A model generated the notes under the pieces. That model was not told where the DNA came from, made no database searches, and saw only the letters and a program-made list of their open reading frames with translations. From NCBI RefSeq assembly GCF_001642805.2, contig NZ_CP016948.1, positions 1,674,001 through 1,738,000 of the forward strand: DNA of 64,000 nt. The letters run 5' to 3'. Each line of letters starts with the position of its first letter. Within the stretch, counting starts at the first letter, position 1. Positions 26,951 to 37,239 of this stretch are shown here, in pieces. Made by a program: the position numbers and the translations under genes. Source of the DNA: Serratia surfactantfaciens. Its GTDB lineage: Bacteria; Pseudomonadota; Gammaproteobacteria; Enterobacterales; Enterobacteriaceae.

Positions 26951-28102
26951 ATGTCGGCGAAACAACAGACGTTAACAGAACGGCTCGCGGCTATCGATCG
27001 GCAGGCGATCGCCGAAGGCCGCATCGTGGGCAGCGTGGTGCTGGTGGCGCGGCAGGGCGAGATTTGCTACGCCGGGGCGGCCGGCTATGCCGATCGCGAG
27101 GCGCGGCGGCCGATGCGGCGGGAAACGCAGTTTCGGCTGTCGTCGGTGTCCAAACCCTATACCGCGCTGGCGGCGCTGCGTTTGATCGAACAGGGTAAGC
27201 TGGCGCTGGACGATGCGGTCAGCGATTGGCTGCCGTGGTTTACCCCGGCGCTGGCCGACGGCCGTCGCCCGGCGATCAAAATTCGTCATTTGCTGAGCCA
27301 TACCGCCGGGCTGGATTATCGGCTGAATCAGCCGCCGACAGGCTTATATCACCAGATGGGGATCCAGGACGGCGTGGAGCGCTCGACGCTGACGCTGGAG
27401 CAAAACCTGCGGCGGCTGGCGCAGGCGCCTTTGCTGTCGGAACCGGGAGAGCGCTTCAACTATTCGCTGGCGATCGACGTGCTGGGGGCGGTGCTTGAAC
27501 GGGTGACGAGCATGTCGCTGCCGCAGCTGTTTGTCGAATGGGTCGCGCGGCCGCTGGCGCTCGGCAATACCGCGTTCCATGCCACCGACGCCGCGAACCT
27601 GGCGACACCGTATTACAATACGCCGCAGGGGCCGCAGCGCATGTCGGAAGGCGTGCGGGTGGCGCTGCCGGAGGACATGGGCGCCGATGTCGAATTCTCG
27701 CCGGCGCGCGCGTTTGACGCCGAAGCGTTTCCTTCCGGCGGCGCCGGCATGGTTGGCGATGCCGACGACGTGCTGCGGCTGGTGGAGGCGCTGCGCAGCG
27801 GCGGGCAGGGCATTCTGCGGCCGGAGACGGTGGCTTTGCTGCGCAGCCCGCACGTCGGCGCCGAGGCGCAAACGCAAGGGCCAGGTTGGGGGTGGGGATT
27901 CTGCGGGGCGCTGCTGGTGGATGCCGAGGCGGCAAATACGCCGCAGCATGCGGGCACCCAGGCCTGGGGTGGGGTTTATGGCCACAGCTGGTTCTTTGAT
28001 CCCGAGGCGCAGCTGAGCGTGGTTGTCTTGACCAATACCGCGTTCGAAGGCATGTGCGGCCGCTATCCGCAGCAGATCCGCGATGCGGTTTATGCGGGGT
28101 AA
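26951..28102 (+). CDS. Beta-lactamase-fold serine hydrolase (EstB-like), cytoplasmic
   Basis: 383 aa. The class C/DD-peptidase fold shows Ser65-x-x-Lys68 (SVSK) and YSL in place of the YxN tyrosine motif. The third motif is HSW (YGHSWFF) instead of KTG, as in EstB-type esterases. No signal peptide is visible (start MSAKQQTLTERLAAID), so it is predicted cytoplasmic and unlikely to protect against beta-lactams. Probably an esterase; substrate unknown. Divergent from its LysR partner. Confidence 0.82.
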   Translation: MSAKQQTLTERLAAIDRQAIAEGRIVGSVVLVARQGEICYAGAAGYADREARRPMRRETQFRLSSVSKPYTALAALRLIEQGKLALDDAVSDWLPWFTPALADGRRPAIKIRHLLSHTAGLDYRLNQPPTGLYHQMGIQDGVERSTLTLEQNLRRLAQAPLLSEPGERFNYSLAIDVLGAVLERVTSMSLPQLFVEWVARPLALGNTAFHATDAANLATPYYNTPQGPQRMSEGVRVALPEDMGADVEFSPARAFDAEAFPSGGAGMVGDADDVLRLVEALRSGGQGILRPETVALLRSPHVGAEAQTQGPGWGWGFCGALLVDAEAANTPQHAGTQAWGGVYGHSWFFDPEAQLSVVVLTNTAFEGMCGRYPQQIRDAVYAG

Positions 28103-28108
28103 ATAAAA

Positions 28109-28128
28109 AGGGCCCCGCAGGGGGCCCT
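28109..28128. terminator. bidirectional terminator between EstB-like gene and ydgA
   Basis: AGGGCCCC and GGGGCCCT form an 8-bp stem with a 4-base loop. On the minus strand it is followed by TTTTTATTT, a strong end for ydgA. Confidence 0.85.
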
Positions 28129-28147
28129 CGATCAGGCTTTCAGGCGA

Positions 28148-29686
28148 TTACTGCGCCGGTGCCGGAACAGGCTGCGCATCCTGCGCCGGTTCGTCGTCTT
28201 CCGCCGGGGCGCCGCCGCCCAGCAGGGCGAACTGGCCGATGAACTCCTGCAGCGACATCTTGTTGCCGTTCAGGTCAACCTGATTGTCAGCATAGTGGAA
28301 CTTGCTCGCGATCACGCCGTCTTTCTGGGTAGTCAGCTTGAACATCTGGCCCATCGCCGCCAGACCCTGCACTTGCTGCTGCGCCAGCTTCTGCGCGTCT
28401 TCCTCGTTGTAACCCTGCAACAGCGCGGTCTTCGTGGTCACTTCGGTGGCCATCGCTTCCGGAATGGTCAGGCTGAGATCCAGTTTTTTCACCACGCGCG
28501 CGACCATCTGGTCCGGCGATTCGGCCGGAGAGCCGGCCTGGCTTGGATCGGTCAGCGCCAGATCCAGCGTGAAGGTGCTTTCACCCTTGCCGTTTTTCCA
28601 GCTCAGCGGGGCGATGCTGAGGCTTGGGTTGCCTTTCAGCAGCAGCGGCAGGTTCTTTTGCAGCATCTCGGTGGTCTGCTGTTCGTAGACCTCCGGATCC
28701 AGATTTTCACCCTGCTGCAGCAGCGCCATGGTCTGGCGGTTGTAGCTATCGGAGAAATCTTTCAGCGCTTTGCCGTCGACGTTATCGATTTTCAGCGTCA
28801 GTTTACCGGCGCCGAAGTCGTTGCCCTGCACCTTGAGCGCGTCCATGGTGTAGTCGATCTGGCCGCCGATATTGCTGCTGCCTTGCTCGCCGAACTTGCT
28901 CACCAGGTTGAAGCCGTCCAGGGTCACGGCGTCTTTACTGTCAATCGCCAACTTGAACTGCTTCAGCGTCATCGTCTGATCGCCGAGTTTAACGCCGAAC
29001 TTGCTCTCGTCGCTGTTGCCTTTCAGCTTGAAGCCCTGGAAGGTGATCTGCTCGGTTTGGCCGAAAGCGTTCGGGCTGCTCACGGTGATGTTGTCGCTGT
29101 TGGCGTCGAGCGCGAGGTTCTTCAGATCGCTGGACACGTCGGCGTTGAGGGTGGCGCCGCTGAATTTCAGCGAGGATTTATCCTTCTGGTATTCCAGCGG
29201 GATGATGTCGATGGCGGACGCGGTGTCACCGTTGTACGAGATGCGCGAATCGGCGGTAAACAGCGATTTGCCTTTGGTGACCTCAAACAGGCCTTTCACC
29301 GCTGGGGTATTTTCCAGCTCGGTATGCACCGACGCCATGCTCGGCAGCAGGTTGAATTTTTTCAGCTGGGCGAAGGGGAACGGACCGTGATCGATGGTTT
29401 CCAGGAACGCCACTTCTTCACCGGTTTTCAGCGCCGCGTTCTCACTGGTATCCGTGCCGTCGGAACGCAGCACATAACGCACTTTGCTGCTGAACAGGCC
29501 GCGCTGGTAATTTTCATAGCTCAGCTTGACGCCGGCTTTCGGCAGGTAAGCTTTCAACTGGCCGTTGGCGTTGTCGACGACTTCGCCCATGTGTTGCTCG
29601 ATCAGTTTCCCGGTGTACCAGGATGCCCCGGTCCATGCTGCGCCAAGAACCACAATGACGCTGACAGCGACTAACGATTTTTTCAT
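28148..29686 (-). CDS. ydgA: YdgA family protein (DUF945)
   Basis: 512 aa. An uncleaved-looking N-terminal hydrophobic segment (residues 5-25) anchors a long envelope domain of the DUF945 type with repeating beta-rich segments; the last 25 residues are Pro/Ala/Glu-rich and probably disordered. Molecular function unknown. It lies downstream of manA as in E. coli, separated by 141 bases. Confidence 0.88.
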   Translation of the reverse strand: MKKSLVAVSVIVVLGAAWTGASWYTGKLIEQHMGEVVDNANGQLKAYLPKAGVKLSYENYQRGLFSSKVRYVLRSDGTDTSENAALKTGEEVAFLETIDHGPFPFAQLKKFNLLPSMASVHTELENTPAVKGLFEVTKGKSLFTADSRISYNGDTASAIDIIPLEYQKDKSSLKFSGATLNADVSSDLKNLALDANSDNITVSSPNAFGQTEQITFQGFKLKGNSDESKFGVKLGDQTMTLKQFKLAIDSKDAVTLDGFNLVSKFGEQGSSNIGGQIDYTMDALKVQGNDFGAGKLTLKIDNVDGKALKDFSDSYNRQTMALLQQGENLDPEVYEQQTTEMLQKNLPLLLKGNPSLSIAPLSWKNGKGESTFTLDLALTDPSQAGSPAESPDQMVARVVKKLDLSLTIPEAMATEVTTKTALLQGYNEEDAQKLAQQQVQGLAAMGQMFKLTTQKDGVIASKFHYADNQVDLNGNKMSLQEFIGQFALLGGGAPAEDDEPAQDAQPVPAPAQ

Positions 29687-29793
29687 AGCTCTGTTTCATC
29701 CTTTTTTCTTATAACCCTCCGTTGCGAGGGAGGGGGCAAATACGGGCCGACAATAAACGCCCGCAGGCGTTTAATTGTGGGGGCAGCTCTCGC

Positions 29794-29816
29794 TTTCAGC
29801 AAGCAATTTGCTGAAA
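29794..29816 (-). terminator. hairpin between manA and ydgA
   Basis: TTTCAGCAA and TTGCTGAAA form a 9-bp stem with a 5-base loop, 11 bases after the manA stop. There is no T-run, so partial termination or transcript stabilisation is possible. Confidence 0.4.
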
Positions 29817-29827
29817 TTTATCAACGG

Positions 29828-31006
29828 TTAGGCCAGCTGGTTATAAACCCGGGCGATGCGGCCGCTGCCGCTGACGTTGACCGGGGATTCGAAGGCGCCG
29901 ATAAAGCAGGATTCGCCCGGTTGGAGCGCCAGGCGCTGCCCCGATTTTTCCAGCGTCGCTTCACCGCTGACGCAGAACACGATGGCCGCGCTCTGCTGCG
30001 TCAGCGTCTGTGGAGCGGCGGTCAAATCGTGCAGCGAGAAGGCGAAATCCTCCACCGGGATCGGGAAGAACAGCTCATTGCCGCGTTGTTCCGGTTGGGT
30101 CAGCAGGCCGGACGCCGGCTGCGGGCGGAACTGCAGGTTGGCCAGCAGCTCAGGCACGTCGATAAATTTCGGCGTCAGGCCGGCGCGCAGCACGTTATCC
30201 GAGTTGGCCATCACCTCCAGCGCCACGCCTTTCAGGTAGGCGTGCGGCGTTTCGGCATACAGGAACATCGCCTCGCCCGGTGCGAGCTGCACCACGTTCA
30301 GCAGCAGCGGCGAGAACAGGCCGCTGTCGTCCGGGTAAAAGCCGGCGATAAAGCGCACGGTATTCCAGGGTTCACCCTGCTGGTTGTTGAGCGCGGCTTT
30401 CAGCACGCCGAGCGCCAGCGATTTTTGCTCGCCGCTCATCGTCAACAGACTGGCGAACAGGGTCGACAGGTGCGCGGTGTCCGGCTGTTGCAGGAAGGCG
30501 GCGATGTCGTGGTGCGCGCCGGCGATCGGCTGCAGCAGGGAAACGATATCGGCCAGCTCGCGAAAGCCGTTCATCGCCAGGAACGGCGTCAGGGCGAAGA
30601 CCAGCTCGGGCTTGTGATTAGGATCTTTGTAGTTGCGTTCGGCGGCGCTCAGCGGGATGCCGGCTGCGTTCTCTTTCGCGAAGCCGATCTCGGCCGCCGC
30701 TTTGCTCGGATGGACCTGGATCGACAGCGGTTGATCGGCGCACAGCACTTTAAACAGGAACGGCAACTCGCCAAAGCGGCTGGCGACGTCGGCACCCAGC
30801 TGCTTTGGCTGGTCTTCATCGATAAGAAAGCGCAGCGACCGCAGCTCGCCGTCGGCGCCCGGCACGCGGGAAGGGCTCTTGGGATGCGCGCCCATCCACA
30901 GTTCGGCCATCGGCTGGTTATCGGGATTGGCGATGCCGTAAAGGCGAGTCAGCGCATCGTGGCTGCCCCAGGCGTAATTCTGTACCGCGTTGGTCATTTT
31001 TTGCAT
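29828..31006 (-). CDS. manA: Mannose-6-phosphate isomerase, class I
   Basis: 392 aa cytoplasmic zinc enzyme interconverting mannose-6-phosphate and fructose-6-phosphate. Zinc ligands lie in SIQVHPSK, HKPELVFAL and ETPHAYL. Start at MQKMTNAVQNYAWGS matches E. coli ManA, with AAGGA 11 bases upstream; an ATG-less upstream extension is not supported. Confidence 0.95.
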   Translation of the reverse strand: MQKMTNAVQNYAWGSHDALTRLYGIANPDNQPMAELWMGAHPKSPSRVPGADGELRSLRFLIDEDQPKQLGADVASRFGELPFLFKVLCADQPLSIQVHPSKAAAEIGFAKENAAGIPLSAAERNYKDPNHKPELVFALTPFLAMNGFRELADIVSLLQPIAGAHHDIAAFLQQPDTAHLSTLFASLLTMSGEQKSLALGVLKAALNNQQGEPWNTVRFIAGFYPDDSGLFSPLLLNVVQLAPGEAMFLYAETPHAYLKGVALEVMANSDNVLRAGLTPKFIDVPELLANLQFRPQPASGLLTQPEQRGNELFFPIPVEDFAFSLHDLTAAPQTLTQQSAAIVFCVSGEATLEKSGQRLALQPGESCFIGAFESPVNVSGSGRIARVYNQLA

Positions 31007-31483
31007 GTCGATAAACGTCCTTTGCGTCATTGCCGTACTGACGGCCAATAACTTACTGATTTTTGTATGATTATCTCAATCTTTGCCGACGACCATCATA
31101 CGCCCGCGTCGACGGTAAAAATCATGGGCGCGATCAAAATAACGCCGGATAACGTCGCGCCCGGCAATGCGGCCAAAGTATAGCGTGATAACGATCGGCG
31201 TCTCAAATGGCGCGCCGGCCTCAAGGCGGCCCGGTAAACCCGTTAATCGATTATTTTTGGGGAAGGCGGGGTTATTGCCGACGGCTCGGACAACCTGCCG
31301 CATTATTTAATTTTCAGCATGTCAAAATATGTCGACCGAATTTATTTTTTACCGTCTGAGCCATTCCCTTATTATTATTTTCGCGCTGCGCCAGGCGATC
31401 ACACGCCGAGCTTAAACCTGAATGACAGACCTCGTTACCGTAACCGTTAACGAGTCAATTTAATGAAACAAGAGGTCTGTCGC
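31007..31483. other. 477-base gap between manA and the small exported protein gene
   Basis: Holds the divergent promoters. No conserved protein is recognisable; fumA, present next to manA in E. coli, is absent. The right end (31424-31481) carries the inverted repeat described separately. Confidence 0.5.
31424..31481 (+). promoter_or_regulatory. inverted repeat masking the ribosome binding site of the small exported protein gene
   Basis: GACAGACCTC (31424-31433) is perfectly complementary to GAGGTCTGTC (31472-31481), which contains the Shine-Dalgarno AGAGG of the gene starting at 31484. A competing stem CTCGTTA/TAACGAG (31431-31437/31448-31454) shares the CTC of the masking arm. The layout is that of a translational on/off leader; the trigger is unknown. 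Confidence 0.6.
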
Positions 31484-31816
31484 ATGAAAAAACTGTTGTT
31501 GCTATTGGGGCTTTGCACCGGCGCAGCCCAGGCCGCGGTGATCGTCACCTATCCCTACGCCGCCCCGCGCGCCGTGGTGATAACGCCGGCGCCGATCGTC
31601 GTTGCGCCCGCACCGGCAGCGGTTCCCGTCGCGATCGCGCCCGCCCCGCATCCGTTGGCGCTCACCGCCGGCGCGGTGGCGGCCGGGGCGTATCGCCATA
31701 ATGAGCGGCAAGACGCCTACGATGAGATCAATCATCTGCAGCAGCAGCGTATCGATGAGCTCAACCATTTGCAGGCGCAGCGCATCAATAACGTTAATTC
31801 ACGGCATCCGCGTTAG
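31484..31816 (+). CDS. Small exported protein, Pro/Ala/Val-rich with C-terminal coiled coil
   Basis: 110 aa. A clear signal peptide (MKKLLLLLGLCTGAAQA, cleaved after AQA) is followed by a Val/Pro/Ala-rich stretch (VVITPAPIVVAPAPAAVPVA). A charged C-terminal heptad-like part repeats NHLQQQRIDE and NHLQAQRINN. Start choice: AGAGG lies 8 bases before the ATG at 31484; an ATG seven codons upstream has no ribosome binding site. I do not recognise a family; periplasmic location is inferred. Occupies the place of fumA between manA and fumC. Confidence 0.7.
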   Translation: MKKLLLLLGLCTGAAQAAVIVTYPYAAPRAVVITPAPIVVAPAPAAVPVAIAPAPHPLALTAGAVAAGAYRHNERQDAYDEINHLQQQRIDELNHLQAQRINNVNSRHPR

Positions 31817-32045
31817 TTCTTATCTGCGTGTCTATTATCCAGGCGCATTCTTCAACGTTATTTTTACACGGGTTAACCGATGGCAAATAACCGTGTCATC
31901 AATGGGTCAAAGAGATGAATCGTGCTGTGAGATAACTCTCTTAATGCGAATAGTTATTATGTCACTATACTGGGAGTGCATGCCGACGGGGGGTAGCGCG
32001 TCGGCCTGACCCTACAATTTTAGGAATTATGCTAAGGAGACAATG

Positions 32046-33443
<1,398 letters not shown>

Positions 33444-33465
33444 TCGCGTTCGCCGTCATCTCTTA

Positions 33466-33491
33466 ACGGGGCGCGTTTGCGCCCCGTCTTT
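33466..33491. terminator. terminator between fumC and peroxiredoxin gene
   Basis: ACGGGGCGC and GCGCCCCGT form a 9-bp stem with a GTTT loop, followed by CTTTTC on the plus strand. Lies between convergent genes. Confidence 0.88.
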
Positions 33492-34157
33492 TCAAGCCAA
33501 TCTCTCCAGCACTGATAACAGCGCCTGCGGCTCCGGCCGCCGGGTGTAGTCGGCGTGCGCTTCGGCATAGGCGATACGGCCATCGCGGGCGATGACGAAT
33601 CGCGCCGGCAGCGGCAGCGTCCAGTCGTCATTCTGATTGAACTGCGCCAGATCGAGGCCGAGCCGTTGTTGATACAGGGTAATCAAGGCCTCCGGCAGGC
33701 GGTAACGCAGGCCGAATTGCGCCGCCAGACGGTTGCCGGCATCGCTGAGCAGCGGAAAGGTCAGATCGTGATCGCGCGCGGCCTGGCGGTTATGCATCGC
33801 GCTTTGCGGCGAAACGGCCAACAGCTGCGCGCCGCGTTGCTCTATGGCGGGCAATGCGGCCTGCAGCGCCTGTAGATCGAGCGTGCAGTAGGGGCACCAG
33901 ATCCCGCGATAAAAACTGACGACCAGCGGCCCGTTCGCCAACAGCGCTGCGGAAGCGCATGGCCGGTTTTCGCTGTCCGGCAGGGTAAAGCCGGGCGCGA
34001 CGTCGCCGACGCTCAGTGCGCGTTCGGCGATGCCTGACGCGATCTGCGCCTGGGTCGCCTCACGCATCAGCGCATGATCTTGCGCAGCGAGTTTGAGCGG
34101 CAGTTGGCCGGCTTCGAATGCCGCTTTGAAGGCATCGAGTTTGTCTTGCAGTGTCAT
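33492..34157 (-). CDS. AhpC/TSA-family peroxiredoxin-like protein
   Basis: 221 aa. Thioredoxin fold with Cys88-Pro-Tyr-Cys91 in FYRGIWCPYCTLDLQ, preceded by an N-terminal helix of about 45 residues typical of this subfamily. Predicted cytoplasmic thiol peroxidase or redoxin. Start at MTLQDKLDAF with GGAG 6 bases upstream. Divergent from a LysR gene, with ATTCC/GGAAT palindromes between, so LysR-controlled peroxide or electrophile defence is inferred. Confidence 0.85.
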   Translation of the reverse strand: MTLQDKLDAFKAAFEAGQLPLKLAAQDHALMREATQAQIASGIAERALSVGDVAPGFTLPDSENRPCASAALLANGPLVVSFYRGIWCPYCTLDLQALQAALPAIEQRGAQLLAVSPQSAMHNRQAARDHDLTFPLLSDAGNRLAAQFGLRYRLPEALITLYQQRLGLDLAQFNQNDDWTLPLPARFVIARDGRIAYAEAHADYTRRPEPQALLSVLERLA

Positions 34158-34197
34158 GCGTTCTCCTGACGGGAATGAGGGGTTGCGCTCATCTTGC

Positions 34198-34211
34198 CCA
34201 TTCCGGAATGG
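34198..34211. promoter_or_regulatory. 14-bp palindrome between peroxiredoxin and lysR genes
   Basis: CCATTCCGGAATGG is perfectly self-complementary. A related ATTCC-N5-GGAAT lies at 34243-34257, just before the lysR start. Likely LysR operators. Confidence 0.5.
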
Positions 34212-34259
34212 CGCGTGTAGACTGCCAGAGGTGTTAACCGTTATTCCATGAGGGAATGC

Positions 34260-35150
34260 ATGGGCAAATTTGCCGATTACGAAACCTATGCCTGCGTTTA
34301 CGAGAGCGGTTCCTTTACCGCGGCGGCGCGGCGGCTGCACGTAGGACAACCGGCGGTCTCGAAGGCGGTGGCGCGCCTGGAACAGCAGCTCGGCACACGC
34401 CTGATGCTGCGTTCGACCCACGGCCTGCAGCCGACGGATGCGGGGCAGCAGCTGTATCAACGCACTCGGCGCATTCTGAACGAGCTGGCGGAGACCGAAG
34501 CACTGGTGCAAAACGCCGGCGAGACGTTGAGCGGGCGGCTGCGGGTCGCTTCGGCGGCGGTGTTCGCCCGCATCGTGCCCTTGCCCGACCTAACGGCGTT
34601 TATGCGCGCCAATCCGCGTTTGAGCGTCGATCTGTTGCTGGATGACGGCAACCTGTCGCTGATTGAAGAGGGCATCGATATTGCTCTTTGCGTCGGCGAG
34701 CTGGAGGATTCCGGCTTTACCGCGCGCAAGTTGGGTGAGGTAAAGCAATGCGTGATCGGCACGCCCGATTATTTTGCCGCCGCCGGCATGCCGCAGCGGC
34801 CGGAGGATCTGTTGCGGCACGAGATGGTGATTTACCATCGCCAGGGCGGCGGCGAGCAGTGGCGTTTCAGCCGTGAAGGGGAACAGCGCATGCTGCGGTT
34901 GCCGGGGCGCATGCGGGTCAACGCGGCGGAGTGCGTGCGCGAGCTGGTGCTGGCGGGCTTCGGCGCTACCGTCGCCAGCGAAGGCCTGTTTCGCAGCGAG
35001 CTGCAAAGCGGGGCGGCGATCGCGGCATTAGCGGATTGGCAACTGCCGCCGCTGGCGCTGTGGGCGGTGTTCCCCAGCGGCCATTTCGTCTCGGCCAAGG
35101 CGCGGGCCTTTGCCGATTTTGTCCAAACCTCGCTATGCAGGGAGCCGTGA
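34260..35150 (+). CDS. LysR-family regulator
   Basis: 296 aa. Winged helix at residues 5-60 (SFTAAARRLHVGQPAVSKAV) and a LysR substrate-binding domain beyond residue 88. The ATG at 34260 (MGKFADYE) has AGGGA 5 bases upstream; an ATG four codons earlier is less well placed. Predicted regulator of the divergent peroxiredoxin gene, perhaps also of the WYL gene that follows its stop by one base. Confidence 0.88.
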   Translation: MGKFADYETYACVYESGSFTAAARRLHVGQPAVSKAVARLEQQLGTRLMLRSTHGLQPTDAGQQLYQRTRRILNELAETEALVQNAGETLSGRLRVASAAVFARIVPLPDLTAFMRANPRLSVDLLLDDGNLSLIEEGIDIALCVGELEDSGFTARKLGEVKQCVIGTPDYFAAAGMPQRPEDLLRHEMVIYHRQGGGEQWRFSREGEQRMLRLPGRMRVNAAECVRELVLAGFGATVASEGLFRSELQSGAAIAALADWQLPPLALWAVFPSGHFVSAKARAFADFVQTSLCREP

Positions 35151-35151
35151 T

Positions 35152-35841
35152 ATGTCGCGCGCGCAACGTTTACTCGATCTGATGCAGCTGCTGCGCAGCC
35201 ACCGTTATCCGGTGGCGGGCCATGCGTTGGCGCAGGCGCTGGGCATCAGCATGCGCACGCTGTATCGCGATATCGCTACGCTGCAGCAACAGGGGGCGGA
35301 GATCGTCGGCGAGGCCGGCGTCGGCTATGTGCTGCGCCCCGGCTTTATGCTACCGCCGCTGATGTTTTCGCAGGCGGAGATAGAAGCGCTGGTGTTGGGC
35401 ATGCGCTGGGTCAGGCGCCGCGGTGACAGCCAGCTGGCGGACGCCGCGGGCCAGGCGCTGGCCAAGATCGCCGATGTGCTGCCTTCGGCGCTGCGGGAAG
35501 AGTTGGAGGCCAACACGCTATTGATCGCGCCGGTTCAGGCGCCGCCGGTGGCGGATGAGATGCGGGTGCTGATCCGCGACACCATTCGCCGTGAGAGCAA
35601 GCTGCAGATCGACTATCTCGATCTGGCGGGGCAGCGCAGCGAACGCCTGCTGTGGCCCTTTGCACTGGGTTTTTTCGACCAGTTCCAGATGCTGGTCGCC
35701 TGGTGCGAGCTGCGTCAGGCCTTTCGCCATTTTCGCCTCGATCGCATTCAGGCCGCCACGCCGCTGGAACAGCGCTATCCGCGCGGCCGGCGGCGGTTGC
35801 TGAAAGAGTGGCGTCTCAGCGAGGGCATTGCGGAACAATAG
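35152..35841 (+). CDS. DeoR-type HTH/WYL-domain regulator (YafY-like)
   Basis: 229 aa. HTH_11 domain (ALGISMRTLYRDIATLQQQGA) at residues about 22-45 and a WYL domain near 140-200. ATG lies one base after the LysR stop, with CAGGGAG upstream. Such regulators often neighbour VOC-family genes, as here. Ligand unknown. Confidence 0.85.
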   Translation: MSRAQRLLDLMQLLRSHRYPVAGHALAQALGISMRTLYRDIATLQQQGAEIVGEAGVGYVLRPGFMLPPLMFSQAEIEALVLGMRWVRRRGDSQLADAAGQALAKIADVLPSALREELEANTLLIAPVQAPPVADEMRVLIRDTIRRESKLQIDYLDLAGQRSERLLWPFALGFFDQFQMLVAWCELRQAFRHFRLDRIQAATPLEQRYPRGRRRLLKEWRLSEGIAEQ

Positions 35842-35931
35842 CGGCACACTGCTGCCATAAACTGTCAGTCGCACGCCTTAGTCTGTGCCTATCGGGAACC
35901 GACCGGTTCCCATCACTCAGAGGACAGACCG

Positions 35932-36300
35932 ATGACCCTTCCCAGCATGACGATGCTTTACGTCGATAACCCACTCAACAGCGCCGCTTTTTATCAACGC
36001 CTGCTGGGGCAGGCGCCACAGGAGCTTTCCCCCGGCTTCGCCCTGTTCGTGCTCAACAACGGCTTCAAACTCGGAATGTGGGCCAGGCAAAAAGTGGAAC
36101 CTGCCGCCACGTTGACCGGCGGCGGCGGTGAGCTGGGCTTTCTGTGCCAGGATGCGCAAGAGGTGGAGGCGCGCTATAACCAGTGGCGCGAACTTGGGTT
36201 GACTATCGAGCAAACGCCAACCGAGATGGAGTTCGGCTACACCTTTGTCGCGCGGGATCCGGACGGCCATCGCCTGCGGGTGTATACCCTCAGCGAGTAG
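35932..36300 (+). CDS. VOC-family (glyoxalase/bleomycin-resistance fold) protein
   Basis: 122 aa with two beta-alpha-beta-beta-beta units: [18 protein letters not shown] at the start and [16 protein letters not shown] at the end, the usual VOC landmarks. Metal ligands are not fully evident, so it may be a non-enzymatic binding member. Probably controlled by the WYL regulator upstream. Its 3' end overlaps tus by 11 bases, tail to tail. Confidence 0.8.
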   Translation: MTLPSMTMLYVDNPLNSAAFYQRLLGQAPQELSPGFALFVLNNGFKLGMWARQKVEPAATLTGGGGELGFLCQDAQEVEARYNQWRELGLTIEQTPTEMEFGYTFVARDPDGHRLRVYTLSE

Positions 36301-37228
36301 CGTCATCGGTATACAGGTGCAGGCGCGGCACCAGCAGCCGCAGCGGCCTGGCGTCGGGTTTGTAACGGTGTTTCACCGCCTCGGCGTCGTAGTTGAGCAG
36401 CTCGCCGATCTTCGGCACGGCGGCGCCGCTTTCAACCTGACACAGGGCGATCAGCGGCAGCGGGCAGGGGTGCTGCACCTGTTTCTGCTGCTGCTGATAC
36501 CACACCCGGGCGATCGGCTGCACTTTTACCGGCCGCTTGATTTTCAGCGTAGCCTGCTGCGGCAGCCGGCTGACGTCGTCTATCTCACGGCTGACCAGGG
36601 CGGCCCACTGTTCGCGGCTGTGCGGCGGCACCGCGCGGCCGGCTTTCAGGCTTTTCTCCAGCTGCGTCAGAATGTCGTCCCGTTTGACGTTTTTGATGAT
36701 GTGCTTGTTGGCCCAGCCGAAGCGCACGGAATCGGGATTGGTCAGGGCGGTGAGGGTGCGATAGGCGCTGAGGGTGATCAGCCCGTGCAAATGGGTGTGC
36801 ACGAATTCGAAACGCTGCTCCGGCGCCAGGCCGGAATCGACGGTGATAATCTGCTCCAGCTCGCCCTTCAGGCGGTTGATCAGCGCCAGCTGCGTTTGCA
36901 GCGCCTGATATTCCGGTTGCTCCACCGCCAGACAGATAACGCCGGGCAGGCGCACGGCGGCCTTGCTGCTGACATTCTCCCGGTTGTGGTGAATGAACAG
37001 CCGCTGATAATGCTCCAGCGCCAGATCGCGCGCCGCTTGCCCCACATGCTGCTCGACCGCGATATGCGAAATAGCCTGATGCTCCTGGCCTTTTTCTACC
37101 TCCGGCAGGCTGAACACCCGCGCCGCCAGCAACCGCAGCGGGGCTATCTGCTGTTGCAACGCGCCGAGCGCCTGCTCCAGTTCGGCAAAGCAGGTGTTCA
37201 TTCGGCCAATCACATCGTATCTGCTCAT
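36290..37228 (-). CDS. tus: Replication terminus site-binding protein Tus
   Basis: 312 aa. Binds Ter sites and stops the replicative helicase from one side. Residues Phe140 and His144 (RFEFVH), which in E. coli lock the flipped cytosine C6, are conserved. [11 protein letters not shown] and [16 protein letters not shown], the DNA-contacting strands, match almost exactly. The Ter site immediately upstream suggests autorepression, as in E. coli. Near fumC and manA, as in E. coli. Confidence 0.97.
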   Translation of the reverse strand: MSRYDVIGRMNTCFAELEQALGALQQQIAPLRLLAARVFSLPEVEKGQEHQAISHIAVEQHVGQAARDLALEHYQRLFIHHNRENVSSKAAVRLPGVICLAVEQPEYQALQTQLALINRLKGELEQIITVDSGLAPEQRFEFVHTHLHGLITLSAYRTLTALTNPDSVRFGWANKHIIKNVKRDDILTQLEKSLKAGRAVPPHSREQWAALVSREIDDVSRLPQQATLKIKRPVKVQPIARVWYQQQQKQVQHPCPLPLIALCQVESGAAVPKIGELLNYDAEAVKHRYKPDARPLRLLVPRLHLYTDDATR

Positions 37229-37239
37229 CGCGCGCTCCT

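Noticed and set aside
26951..28102. A second resistance-type beta-lactamase
   Set aside because: No signal peptide and no KTG motif; the features fit cytoplasmic EstB-like esterases better.
31076..31303. 75-codon minus-strand frame between manA and the small exported protein gene
   Set aside because: No recognisable domain, no good ribosome binding site, Arg-rich composition typical of chance frames; not strong enough to call.
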